Source of the DNA: Streptomyces sp. AM 4-1-1
Lineage (GTDB): Bacteria > Actinomycetota > Actinomycetes > Streptomycetales > Streptomycetaceae
Direction: 5' to 3'
NCBI RefSeq assembly: GCF_029167625.1
Contig: NZ_CP119145.1
Span: forward strand, 992,001-1,056,000
DNA: 64,000 nucleotides
The translations under genes and the position numbers were made by a program. The notes beneath the pieces were generated by a model, which ran no database searches, was not told the DNA's origin, and was given only the letters and a program-made list of their open reading frames with translations. This document shows, piece after piece, positions 44,085 to 51,050 of this stretch (its first letter is position 1; each line of letters begins with the position of its first letter).

Positions 44085-46558
44085 CCGCGCTTCCCCGAGG
44101 GGAGACCCCCGGCCCCTCGGCCGAGGACCATGACACCACTGCCGTGGCCTCCCCCACCGGCACCCCTCCCGAGACCACGTCGCCGGCCCCGGGGACGGCC
44201 CCCGATCCCGAGGCGACGGCGTCGGCCGGCCCGGCGGACCCGATCGACGGCGCGGATGCCCGGTCCGGCCCGGGGGACACGGACCACGACACAGACACAG
44301 GCACGGAGTCGGGGGCGGCGACCGGGGGCGACCCGGCGTCGCGGGAAGGGGACGAGGGTTCGCCGTCGGCGACCGCACCCGTCGGCACCGAAATCCCGGA
44401 AGCACCGGAAGGCACCGGAGGCTCCGAAGCCCCTGAGGGCACCGGTGACGGCGGTGGGGAGGCCGCTACGGACGGCGCCGTGGCGCTTTCCGAGGCGGAG
44501 GCAGAGCTGGCCGCGCAGCGGGAGCTGCGGGAGCGGATCGAGAAGCGCAAGGCCGAGAAGGAAGGCCCCATTCCGGCCGGCACGAAGCTGAGCGGGACGG
44601 CCGCCGATCTGCTCGCGGCGGTACGGGCCGTGGAAAGCGGCGAGAAGACCGCCACGGCGTTCTTCGACTCGCCCTCCGCCCCCGCGCCCACGGCCGCGGC
44701 CGCGGCCGCGCCTCGCAGGGCGTCGCCGCCCGTGCCCGCGCAGTCGAGGCCCGGGTCCAGCGTCGCCAGGACGGTGACACGGGGCCCCTCGGCCGATGCC
44801 GTCGCCGCCGTGTCGGCCGTGCTCACGGAGGGCGGGGCGCCGGTGACCCTGGCGGGAGCGGTGGCCGGGACGCTCGGGGAGCGGTCCGCCGATCTCCTGC
44901 GCGCGGACCCCTGGCAGCTGTTGTCCGTGCCCGGCGTACGCCCCGAGCAGGCCGACGGATTCGCGCGGGCACTGCTCGGCGCCGAATGCGGACCGGACGA
45001 CGAACGGCGGACGGCCGCGCTGGTCGGTCTGCTGCTGGAGCGGGCCGCGTTGCGGGGCCACACGGCCATGGACGCCTCGGCGGTACGGGCGGGGCTCGCC
45101 GAGCGGGCGGTGTCCGATCCCGACGCGGCCGTGCGGCACGCCGTAGCAGAGGGTGTCGTCCTGGTCTTCCAGGACGGCGCGGAGCCTGCCGCACCCGCCG
45201 GGGCCTCGGGCGACGGTTCCGCGGACGCGCCGGACGCGGACGGGCAGCCGTCGGAGCCGGTCCAGGTGCTGCTCGGACTCGACCGCTACGCCCTGGCGGA
45301 GGAGAGCCTGGCGGACGGCTTGGCGCGGCTGGTCAACGCGTGCGCGCCGTACGGGGACGACCCCGCCTGGGAGCGGGCGGCCGAGACCGTCGGTTCCCCC
45401 TCGGCGGCCGAACTGGTCCGCGCGGTCGCCACCGCCGGTGTCGTCTGTCACACCGGGGGCGAGGCCGCCAGGGCCGAGCCCGCCGCGCTGCTGTCCGCGG
45501 CCCACGGCCTCGGGCTGCGGGCCCTCGGCACCACCCACAGCGTGGACGGCCGGCGCAGGCTGGCCGAGGCGATCGGCGATCCGTCGGCGGCGGTCACGCT
45601 GTCGGGGCTGCTCTCCGGTACGGAGGGCCCGGGACGCGACGAGGAGGGGGCGTTCGCCCTTGATCTGCTCGTCGTGCTGGACGCCCCTCAGCTGGACGTG
45701 GAGAGCGCGGCGATGCTGATCGAGTCGCTGGCCGACGGGGCCCGGCTGGTGCTGAGCGGCGATCCGGCGGTGCTGGGCTCGGCGGGCGCGGGCCGGGTGT
45801 TCGGCGATGTGCTCGCGGCGCGCACGTGTCCGCGGGTGACGTCCCGCACACCGGACCCGGGCCCGATCGGCGAGTTGGTCTCGGGGATCGGGATCGGCGA
45901 ACTCGAACAGGTGGCGGCGCCCGGGAAGGAGGTGGTGATCGTCCCCGTCCGTGAGGCCGGCGAGGCCGTGCACCGCACGGTGCAGCTGGTCGCGGACTCG
46001 GTGCCGCGTGCCATCGGGGTGCCCCCGGCCGACACCCAGGTCATCACCGTCGGACACGGTGGCGCCGCGGGCACCCGGGCGCTGAACACGGCGCTCAAAC
46101 AACGGCTCAATCCGGGCCCCGGCCGGTTCGGCGGCTTCGATCCGGGCGACCGGGTCGTCCACATCCCCGCGCCGGGGCGGACCGTGCCCGGCGCGGTCGT
46201 GTCGGCCGACGCCGAGGGGCTGCACCTCGACTGCGCGGGTACCCCCGTCGTCGTACCGCAGGAGCGGGTGGAGTCGTCGGTGCGCCACGGCTGGGCGCTC
46301 AGCGCCCATCAGGCGGCGGGGATGCGGTGGCCCGCCGTGGTCGTCGTCCTACCGGGCGACGCGGCACAGGGGCTGAGCCGCCCCTGGGTGTACACCGCGT
46401 TCAGCCGTGGAGAGCGGCATCTGTCCGTCGTGCACGGCGTGGACCAGGCCCTGCCCCTCGCGGTGGCGCAGACCCCCTCGGAGGACCGCACGACGCGGCT
46501 GCGCACCTTGCTGGAGACGTCGGCGGCCTCCGCCGCGGTGCGGACGGCGGACGGCTGA
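44081..46558 (+). CDS. RecD2-like protein with degenerate ATPase motifs
   Basis: 825-residue protein. Residues 1-130 are a low-complexity Pro/Thr/Asp/Gly tail, then a coiled segment (EAELAAQRELRERIEKRKAEKE). A helix-hairpin-helix unit follows (about 274-298, DPWQLLSVPGVRPEQADGFA) and, at the C-terminus, a UvrD_C_2-like helicase 2A segment (about 736-790, WALSAHQAAGMRWPAV and VYTAFSRGE). The Walker A position (about 453) reads CHTGGEAARAEP without GKT, and Walker B (about 528) is VVLDAPQLD without the DE pair, so helicase activity is unlikely. Start GTG at 44081 overlaps the AKR stop. Helix-hairpin-helix domain-containing by annotation habit; role unknown. Confidence 0.85.
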   Translation: MTALPRGETPGPSAEDHDTTAVASPTGTPPETTSPAPGTAPDPEATASAGPADPIDGADARSGPGDTDHDTDTGTESGAATGGDPASREGDEGSPSATAPVGTEIPEAPEGTGGSEAPEGTGDGGGEAATDGAVALSEAEAELAAQRELRERIEKRKAEKEGPIPAGTKLSGTAADLLAAVRAVESGEKTATAFFDSPSAPAPTAAAAAAPRRASPPVPAQSRPGSSVARTVTRGPSADAVAAVSAVLTEGGAPVTLAGAVAGTLGERSADLLRADPWQLLSVPGVRPEQADGFARALLGAECGPDDERRTAALVGLLLERAALRGHTAMDASAVRAGLAERAVSDPDAAVRHAVAEGVVLVFQDGAEPAAPAGASGDGSADAPDADGQPSEPVQVLLGLDRYALAEESLADGLARLVNACAPYGDDPAWERAAETVGSPSAAELVRAVATAGVVCHTGGEAARAEPAALLSAAHGLGLRALGTTHSVDGRRRLAEAIGDPSAAVTLSGLLSGTEGPGRDEEGAFALDLLVVLDAPQLDVESAAMLIESLADGARLVLSGDPAVLGSAGAGRVFGDVLAARTCPRVTSRTPDPGPIGELVSGIGIGELEQVAAPGKEVVIVPVREAGEAVHRTVQLVADSVPRAIGVPPADTQVITVGHGGAAGTRALNTALKQRLNPGPGRFGGFDPGDRVVHIPAPGRTVPGAVVSADAEGLHLDCAGTPVVVPQERVESSVRHGWALSAHQAAGMRWPAVVVVLPGDAAQGLSRPWVYTAFSRGERHLSVVHGVDQALPLAVAQTPSEDRTTRLRTLLETSAASAAVRTADG

Positions 46559-46601
46559 CGGCTGACGGCTGACGGCTGACGGCTGACGGCTGACGGCTGA
46601 C
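46553..46601. repeat. heptanucleotide tandem repeat, seven copies
   Basis: GGCTGAC repeated seven times without error. The TGA stop codon of the RecD2-like gene lies in the first copy. Because 7 is not a multiple of 3, the tract supplies TGA in all three frames. Confidence 0.95.
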
Positions 46602-46625
46602 GGGACAGCACGACGGACGGCGATC

Positions 46626-46653
46626 CGGCCCCCGTGCGGACGCACAGGGGCCG
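46626..46653. terminator. convergent terminator
   Basis: CGGCCCC/GGGGCCG plus GTGC/GCAC with one mismatch and a GGAC loop, between the RecD2-like gene (+) and the acidic protein gene (-). Confidence 0.65.
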
Positions 46654-46676
46654 GGACCTCGCCCACCGGTCACCGC

Positions 46677-47339
46677 TCAGACGCGGCCGGTGGGCAGATC
46701 GTCCAGATCCTGGTCCAGCTCGTCCTCGTCCTCGTCGAAGACCGCGCTGACGTCGAAACGGCACACGACCAGTTGCGGATCCGCCTGGTCGAACGGGGCG
46801 CCCAGCCACTCCCCGGGCTCGGGAAGCTCGTCCGCCGCCGACACCCAGAGCGTGGAGTCCCCCTCCTCCAGACCGAACTCCTTGTGCCGGGAGGCGATCT
46901 CGTCGGCCTCGAACTCCCCGAAGATCACACCGAGCGCGGCATGCACACTGGTGCCGACCACCGCCGCCTCACGGCCCCGCTCGTCCGGGTCGAGGTCCGC
47001 GATCCGCTGCGCCTGGGCGAGCAGTCTCGGCGGTTCCACGACCGCGTAGTCCCGCCGGATCAGCACGCTCAGGGCGTTCGGTTCCTCGGGCCCGGCGTAC
47101 GGCGGCAGGGAGTCGTCCGCCCCGGGGATCTCGAAGGGGGTGACCTCGTCGTAGCGGTCGTAGAGCAGTTCGTCGTACACCTCGGCCGCAGCGGCCAGTG
47201 CGTTGAACGCGTCGTACACGGCGGGGTCGTCGTCCCCGCTACGTCGTTCGACCGCGTCGAGGTGACGGTCGAGCGCGGCTTTGACCGCATCGGCGGCGGC
47301 GCGTACCTCGGCAGCGGTGGGCTGCGCAGCATCAGACAT
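46677..47339 (-). CDS. conserved acidic protein of unknown function
   Basis: 220-residue soluble protein, very acidic, ending in an Asp/Glu-rich tract (VFDEDEDELDQDLDDLP). The N-terminal part is an Ala-rich helix pair, followed by a compact region with DELLYDRYDEVTPFE and LIRRDYAVVEPPRLL. No domain recognised beyond what looks like a Streptomyces-wide hypothetical family. The ATG at 47339 is preceded at seven bases by TAGCGT, so it is probably leaderless; in-frame codons further up cross the divergent promoter. It faces a DUF5703 gene across a 47-bp gap. Confidence 0.8.
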   Translation of the reverse strand: MSDAAQPTAAEVRAAADAVKAALDRHLDAVERRSGDDDPAVYDAFNALAAAAEVYDELLYDRYDEVTPFEIPGADDSLPPYAGPEEPNALSVLIRRDYAVVEPPRLLAQAQRIADLDPDERGREAAVVGTSVHAALGVIFGEFEADEIASRHKEFGLEEGDSTLWVSAADELPEPGEWLGAPFDQADPQLVVCRFDVSAVFDEDEDELDQDLDDLPTGRV

Positions 47340-47346
47340 AGTGCAG

Positions 47347-47379
47347 ACGCTATCCGTACCGGGGCTCCGGACGCACAAT
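47347..47379. promoter_or_regulatory. face-to-face leaderless -10 boxes
   Basis: Minus strand TAGCGT (47347-47352), seven bases from the ATG at 47339; plus strand CACAAT (47374-47379), seven bases from the ATG at 47387. Both promoters fit in a 47-bp gap. Confidence 0.5.
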
Positions 47380-47386
47380 AGATGCG

Positions 47387-47575
47387 ATGCCGGAATACGA
47401 ATTTGCCGATGTGTACGTGCCGCGCGGGGTGTCCCGCAAGGAGGCGGCCCGTCTGTTGACCGACCACGCCGAGTACGGGCACTGGGAGTTGGACCGTCTG
47501 ACGCTGCGCCGTGACGGCAGCCGCAGGGTGCGGCTGCGCCGACGGATCATCCGCCAGCTGCGGGCCACCTGGTGA
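47387..47575 (+). CDS. DUF5703 family small basic protein
   Basis: Sixty-two-residue protein, beginning MPEYEFADVYVPRGVSRKEA and ending in an arginine-rich helix (RRVRLRRRIIRQLRATW). I recognise it as the small DUF5703 family of actinobacteria, function unknown; the basic C-terminus suggests nucleic-acid or ribosome contact (inference). It starts without a ribosome-binding site behind a CACAAT box. Divergent from the acidic protein gene. Confidence 0.85.
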   Translation: MPEYEFADVYVPRGVSRKEAARLLTDHAEYGHWELDRLTLRRDGSRRVRLRRRIIRQLRATW

Positions 47576-47734
47576 GACCGTGCCGCCTGGCGCACCGCAC
47601 GGAGCGGGCCCCGCAGCCGCGGGACCCGCTCCCTTCAACATGACGTGCTCGCGCCCTACCCCTGACGCCGTGACGAACACCACTGCCGGTCACGGGTTCC
47701 AGCGCCGGTCACGGCACTAGTGCCGCTCCCGGCA

Positions 47735-48556
47735 CTAGGCGGCGCCACGGGCACGTCGGTACAGCACGGCGCCCGCGCCCGCGAGCAGCAGACCCGCGCT
47801 CGCCGGGACGAGCAGGTCGAGACCGCCCGCTCCGGTGTGCGCGAGCTGCGGAGCGCTGTCGGGGAGACTCATCGCGACCGGCGTGTTGGGCACCGTCCGG
47901 TGCCCGGACGGTGCCGGGGCGGGCGGCTCGTCGGGAGTGACGGGTACCACCGGATCGACCGGGCGGACCGGGTCGACCGGATGCGCCGGGTCGTTCTCGC
48001 AGCCGCCTCCGGCAGCGGTGACGGAATTGAGCAGTCCGCCGATGGTGACGCCGTTGCCGCAGACGTTCAGCGAGAGGTCGACCGGCACCGCGATGTTGTT
48101 GCCGGAGAGGACACCGGGTGAGCCGGTCGCCAGGCCCTCGGCGCTCGCTCCGCCGCTGTGCGTGGCCGGGCCGGTCCGTCCGTCCTGCCGGTCCGGGCCG
48201 TCCGCCGTGTGCCCGCCCGGGGCGTGGCCCTCGGTGGCTCCACCGTGCGTGGTGACGGCGCCGCCCCCGGCATGGGCGCCGGAGGCCGGGGTCCCGGCCT
48301 CCCGGGCACCGCCGGAGCCGTTCGAGCAGTTGTTGCCGGCCGCCGGGTTGAGCAGCCCCACGACGCTCACCGTGTTGCCGCAGACGTTGACCGGTACGTC
48401 GATCGGAATCTGGACCGAATTCCCTGACAGCACCCCCGGGGAATTCGATGTCCCGCCGGACGCTCCCGCGTCGGCGTGTGCGTAACCCCCACTCAGCGCG
48501 AGCACTCCGCCCGCCGCCGCGATGGTGATCAGGCCTTTACGCGTGACCTGTCGCAT
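47735..48556 (-). CDS. chpC: long chaplin with two chaplin domains and a sortase signal
   Basis: 273-residue cell-wall-anchored surface protein that helps assemble the hydrophobic sheath of aerial hyphae. Signal peptide (1-29), first chaplin domain (about 37-77, SPGVLSGNSVQIPIDVPVNV, two Cys), a Gly/His/Pro linker (80-142), second chaplin domain (about 144-188), a Pro-rich wall-spanning stretch, the class E sortase motif LAHTG (238-242), a membrane helix and an Arg tail. Next to chpH in the S. coelicolor arrangement, hence chpC. Domain two is diverged at LNSVTAAGGG. Regulated during development, presumably. Confidence 0.94.
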   Translation of the reverse strand: MRQVTRKGLITIAAAGGVLALSGGYAHADAGASGGTSNSPGVLSGNSVQIPIDVPVNVCGNTVSVVGLLNPAAGNNCSNGSGGAREAGTPASGAHAGGGAVTTHGGATEGHAPGGHTADGPDRQDGRTGPATHSGGASAEGLATGSPGVLSGNNIAVPVDLSLNVCGNGVTIGGLLNSVTAAGGGCENDPAHPVDPVRPVDPVVPVTPDEPPAPAPSGHRTVPNTPVAMSLPDSAPQLAHTGAGGLDLLVPASAGLLLAGAGAVLYRRARGAA

Positions 48557-48625
48557 AGCTTCGTTTCCTGCCTTCTACCTTTCGGACTACCCCCGGACAT
48601 GACCGTGCGAGGGCGAAAGGCCCAG

Positions 48626-48660
48626 CGGCCCCGGAGTGCATGGCGCGCACTCCGGGGCCG
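48626..48660 (-). terminator. chpH terminator
   Basis: Perfect 14-bp stem (48626-48639 with 48647-48660) and a seven-base loop, 35 bases past the chpH stop. Confidence 0.8.
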
Positions 48661-48695
48661 ACCGGGCTCATACCCTTACGGGTTGGCGCACAACG

Positions 48696-48929
48696 TCAGG
48701 CGTTGACGCAGGTGTTGCCGAAGGCGGGGTTCAGCAGCCCGATCACGGAGATCGTGTTGCCGCACACGTTGACCGGAACGTGGACGGGAACCTGAACGAC
48801 GTTGCCCGAGATCACGCCGGGGCTGTTGAGGGCGGCGCCCTGGGCACCCGAATCGGCGACGGCCATGCCCGCGCCCGCGAGCACCAGACCACCGGTGACT
48901 GCCGCAGCGGCGACGATCTTCTTGATCAT
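48696..48929 (-). CDS. chpH: short chaplin ChpH
   Basis: 77-residue secreted amyloid-forming surfactant that coats aerial hyphae and spores. Signal peptide (about 1-25, ending AVA-DSG) and one chaplin domain with SPGVISGNVVQVPVHVPVNV, the two disulphide cysteines (VCGNT and NTCVNA) and the hydrophobic GLLNPAFG segment. The start at 48929 has AGGAGG six bases upstream. A hairpin sits at the 5' end of the transcript, and a BldN-type promoter precedes it. Neighbour chpC is transcribed in the same direction after a terminator. Confidence 0.97.
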   Translation of the reverse strand: MIKKIVAAAAVTGGLVLAGAGMAVADSGAQGAALNSPGVISGNVVQVPVHVPVNVCGNTISVIGLLNPAFGNTCVNA

Positions 48930-48948
48930 TATTTCCTCCTGGTTGGCA

Positions 48949-48973
48949 ATGCGGTCCCAGCCGCGGACCGCAT
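48949..48973 (-). promoter_or_regulatory. 5' UTR stem-loop of chpH
   Basis: ATGCGGTCC/GGACCGCAT, nine bp, seven-base loop. It starts at about the predicted transcription start and ends 20 bases before the chpH ATG, leaving AGGAGG unpaired. Confidence 0.7.
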
Positions 48974-48978
48974 CACTT

Positions 48979-49006
48979 GTAACGAGGAGGGGGTGACGGG
49001 GCTACG
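48979..49006 (-). promoter_or_regulatory. BldN-type promoter of chpH
   Basis: CGTAGC (49001-49006), a 16-base spacer and CGTTAC (48979-48984) on the minus strand, against the sigma-BldN consensus CGTAAC-N16-CGTTGA as I recall it: nine of twelve bases and exact spacing. Confidence 0.75.
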
Positions 49007-49065
49007 AGCGCCTGACTCCTTTCACCCGTTCTGGTTATGTACGTACGTACGGACGATTCCCCCGT

Positions 49066-49144
49066 ATGCCACGTCCGTCATGCCCCGTCCGTCCGTCACG
49101 CCCCGTCCGTATGTCATGCCACGTCCGTACGCCATGTCGTCCGT
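49066..49144. repeat. imperfect 18-bp tandem repeats upstream of chpH
   Basis: Four to five units of the type ATGCC(A/C)CGTCCGT with 14 to 18-base spacing, in the gap between the M20 peptidase stop and the chpH promoter. Confidence 0.7.
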
Positions 49145-49192
49145 GGACCGCGTCCCGGCGCGGCGGGCCGACAGGCGCCCGGTCCGGCGCGC

Positions 49193-50527
49193 TCAGCAGT
49201 TGTCGATGAAACGGTCGAGCACACGCGCGCCGAACTTCAGCCCGTCCACCGGTACGCGCTCGTCCACCCCGTGGAACATGCCCGCGAAGTCGAGCTCCGG
49301 CGGCAGCTTCAGCGGGGCGAACCCGAAGCACCGGATGCCGAGGTCGTCGAAGGACTTCGCGTCGGTGCCGCCGGAGAGCATGTACGGCACGGCGCGGGCG
49401 ATCGGGTCCTCGGCCTTCAGCGCCGTCTGGATCGCGTCCACGAGGGAGCCGTCGAAGCCGGTCTCCAGCGCCTTGTCGCCGTGCACGTCCTCCCGCTTGA
49501 CCCGGGGACCGAGAATCCGGTCGAGGTCGGCCAGGAACTCCTCCTCGTACCCGGGCAGGAACCGCCCGTCGACATGGGCGGTGGCCTGGCCGGGGATGAC
49601 GTTCACCTTGTACCCCGCGCCGAGCATGGTGGGAGCGGCGGAGTTGCGGAGGGTGGCGCCGATCATCTTCGCGATGCCGCCGAGCTTGGCGAGCGTCGCC
49701 TCCATGTCCTCGGGATCGAGCGGGGTGCCGAGCGCGTCGGACAGCTCGTCGAGGAACGACCGCACGGTCTTGGTCATCCGGACCGGCCAGGTGTGCCGCC
49801 CCAGCCGCCCGACCGCCTCGCAGAGTTCGGTGATGGCGTTGTCGTCGTTGGTCATCGAACCGTGGCCGGCCGTACCGTCCACGGTGAGCCGCATCCAGTG
49901 CATGCCCTTCTGCGCGGTCTCCACGAGGTAGAGCCGCAGGTTCTCGTTGACCGTGAAGGAGAAGCCGCCGACCTCCCCGATCGCCTCGGTGACCCCGTCG
50001 AAGAGGTCACGGTGGTTGTCCACGAGGTGCCGGGCCCCGAACGTCCCGCCCGCCTCCTCGTCCGCGAGGAACGCCAGCACGATGTCGCGCGGAGGCTTGC
50101 GACCGGTGCGCATCCGGTCGCGTACGACCGCCAGGGTCATCGCGTCCATGTCCTTCATGTCGACCGCGCCGCGGCCCCACACACAGCCGTCCGCGATCTC
50201 TCCGGAGAACGGGTGGTGCGTCCAGTCGTCGGCGTTGGCCGGAACCACGTCGGTGTGACCGTGGATGAGCAGCGCGGGCCTGGAGGGGTCCTCGCCCTCG
50301 ATCCGGGCCACGGTCGAGGCACGACCCTTGTGGGACTCGAAGATCCTCGGTTCCAGCCCGACCTCGGCGAGCTTCTCCGCGACGTACTCGGCGGCGAGCC
50401 GCTCCCCCGGGCCCGAGTGGTCCCCGTAGTTGCTGGTGTCGATCCGGATCAGGTCACGACAGAGGTCCACGACCTCGCTCTCGGCGGTCCCGCCCTGGCC
50501 TGTGCCGGCCGTGCTGGTCTCACTCAC
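49193..50527 (-). CDS. M20/M25/M40-family metallopeptidase
   Basis: 444-residue zinc-dependent amidohydrolase (dipeptidase/deacylase type). Metal-binding and catalytic segments: LLIHGHTDVVPA, WGRGAVDMKD, LADEEAGGTFGA (catalytic Glu-Glu) and the C-terminal MFHGVDERVPVD; the dimerisation lid domain lies between about 190 and 310. The start is the GTG at 50527 with GGAAGGA upstream; in-frame codons above it have no binding site. Transcribed alone and divergent from tRNA-Leu. Physiological substrate unknown. Confidence 0.93.
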   Translation of the reverse strand: MSETSTAGTGQGGTAESEVVDLCRDLIRIDTSNYGDHSGPGERLAAEYVAEKLAEVGLEPRIFESHKGRASTVARIEGEDPSRPALLIHGHTDVVPANADDWTHHPFSGEIADGCVWGRGAVDMKDMDAMTLAVVRDRMRTGRKPPRDIVLAFLADEEAGGTFGARHLVDNHRDLFDGVTEAIGEVGGFSFTVNENLRLYLVETAQKGMHWMRLTVDGTAGHGSMTNDDNAITELCEAVGRLGRHTWPVRMTKTVRSFLDELSDALGTPLDPEDMEATLAKLGGIAKMIGATLRNSAAPTMLGAGYKVNVIPGQATAHVDGRFLPGYEEEFLADLDRILGPRVKREDVHGDKALETGFDGSLVDAIQTALKAEDPIARAVPYMLSGGTDAKSFDDLGIRCFGFAPLKLPPELDFAGMFHGVDERVPVDGLKFGARVLDRFIDNC

Positions 50528-50662
50528 GCTGCTTCCTTCCACCGTCGCCGCTGGTACACCTCTCATCCTGCCCCGCGGGCTGCTCGCGCCCAAGGCCGCC
50601 CACCCCTCGTCATCCGCCCTTCACATACGCCCCGGGCGTGATCGGGCACCTCGAATGTTTGC

Positions 50663-50668
50663 TATGGT
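50663..50668 (+). promoter_or_regulatory. -10 box of the tRNA-Leu promoter
   Basis: TATGGT, 43 bases before the mature tRNA 5' end. A TGATCG 18 bases upstream may be a weak -35. Confidence 0.4.
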
Positions 50669-50710
50669 TTTCCACGTCGGAACGGCCCAGGCCGCTGCGA
50701 CAGACACCTT

Positions 50711-50798
50711 GTCCGGGTGGCGGAATGGCAGACGCGCTAGCTTGAGGTGCTAGTGCCCTTTATCGGGCGTGGGGGTTCAAGTCCCCCCTCGGACACCA
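50711..50798 (+). tRNA. tRNA-Leu (anticodon GAG)
   Basis: Class II tRNA with a seven-bp acceptor stem (GTCCGGG/CTCGGAC, one G-T pair), discriminator A, encoded CCA, anticodon stem CTAGC/GCTAG with loop TTGAGGT (anticodon GAG), an extended variable arm (GCCC/GGGC) and T arm GGGGGTTCAAGTCCCCC. It decodes CUC/CUU, CUC being a very common leucine codon at this GC content. Confidence 0.97.
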
Positions 50799-50800
50799 GC

Positions 50801-50827
50801 GAAGACCCCAGTTGATCTGGGGTCTTC
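50801..50827 (+). terminator. tRNA-Leu terminator
   Basis: GAAGACCCCAG/CTGGGGTCTTC, 11-bp perfect stem with a TTGAT loop, starting two bases after the tRNA and followed by a T-rich tail. The most canonical intrinsic terminator in the window. Confidence 0.9.
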
Positions 50828-51004
50828 TGTGTTTGCGTTCGACGGCCCGCGTTGCCGGAGTTCGTGGCCCGGGACATCGGGCACGGGAACGCCGGCGGTC
50901 CCGCATCCCCGGTGGTGCGGGCTTGGGGCCCGGCGCGTGCGGGAGAATGGCTTCGGACGACATCACGGTCCGGAAGGCGCCCCATGAACCCCGCTGTGTT
51001 TCCC

Positions 51005-51050
51005 CTTCTCATCGTTCTCCCGCGCCCGGGTGGGGGAGAACGATGAGAGG
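51005..51050 (+). promoter_or_regulatory. hairpin covering the RluA start
   Basis: 15-bp perfect stem (51007-51021 with 51034-51048), extending to about 17 with a wobble pair. The right arm contains the GGGGGAG ribosome-binding site and the ATG at 51043. Confidence 0.75.

Noticed and set aside
46553..46601. Heptamer array as a CRISPR or origin-like iteron array
   Set aside because: Units are 7 bases with no spacers and no cas or rep gene; it is a simple tandem repeat.
50711..50827. tRNA-Leu as an integration site of a mobile element
   Set aside because: No integrase, excisionase or repeat of the tRNA 3' end follows; the downstream gene is a core RluA synthase after a normal terminator.
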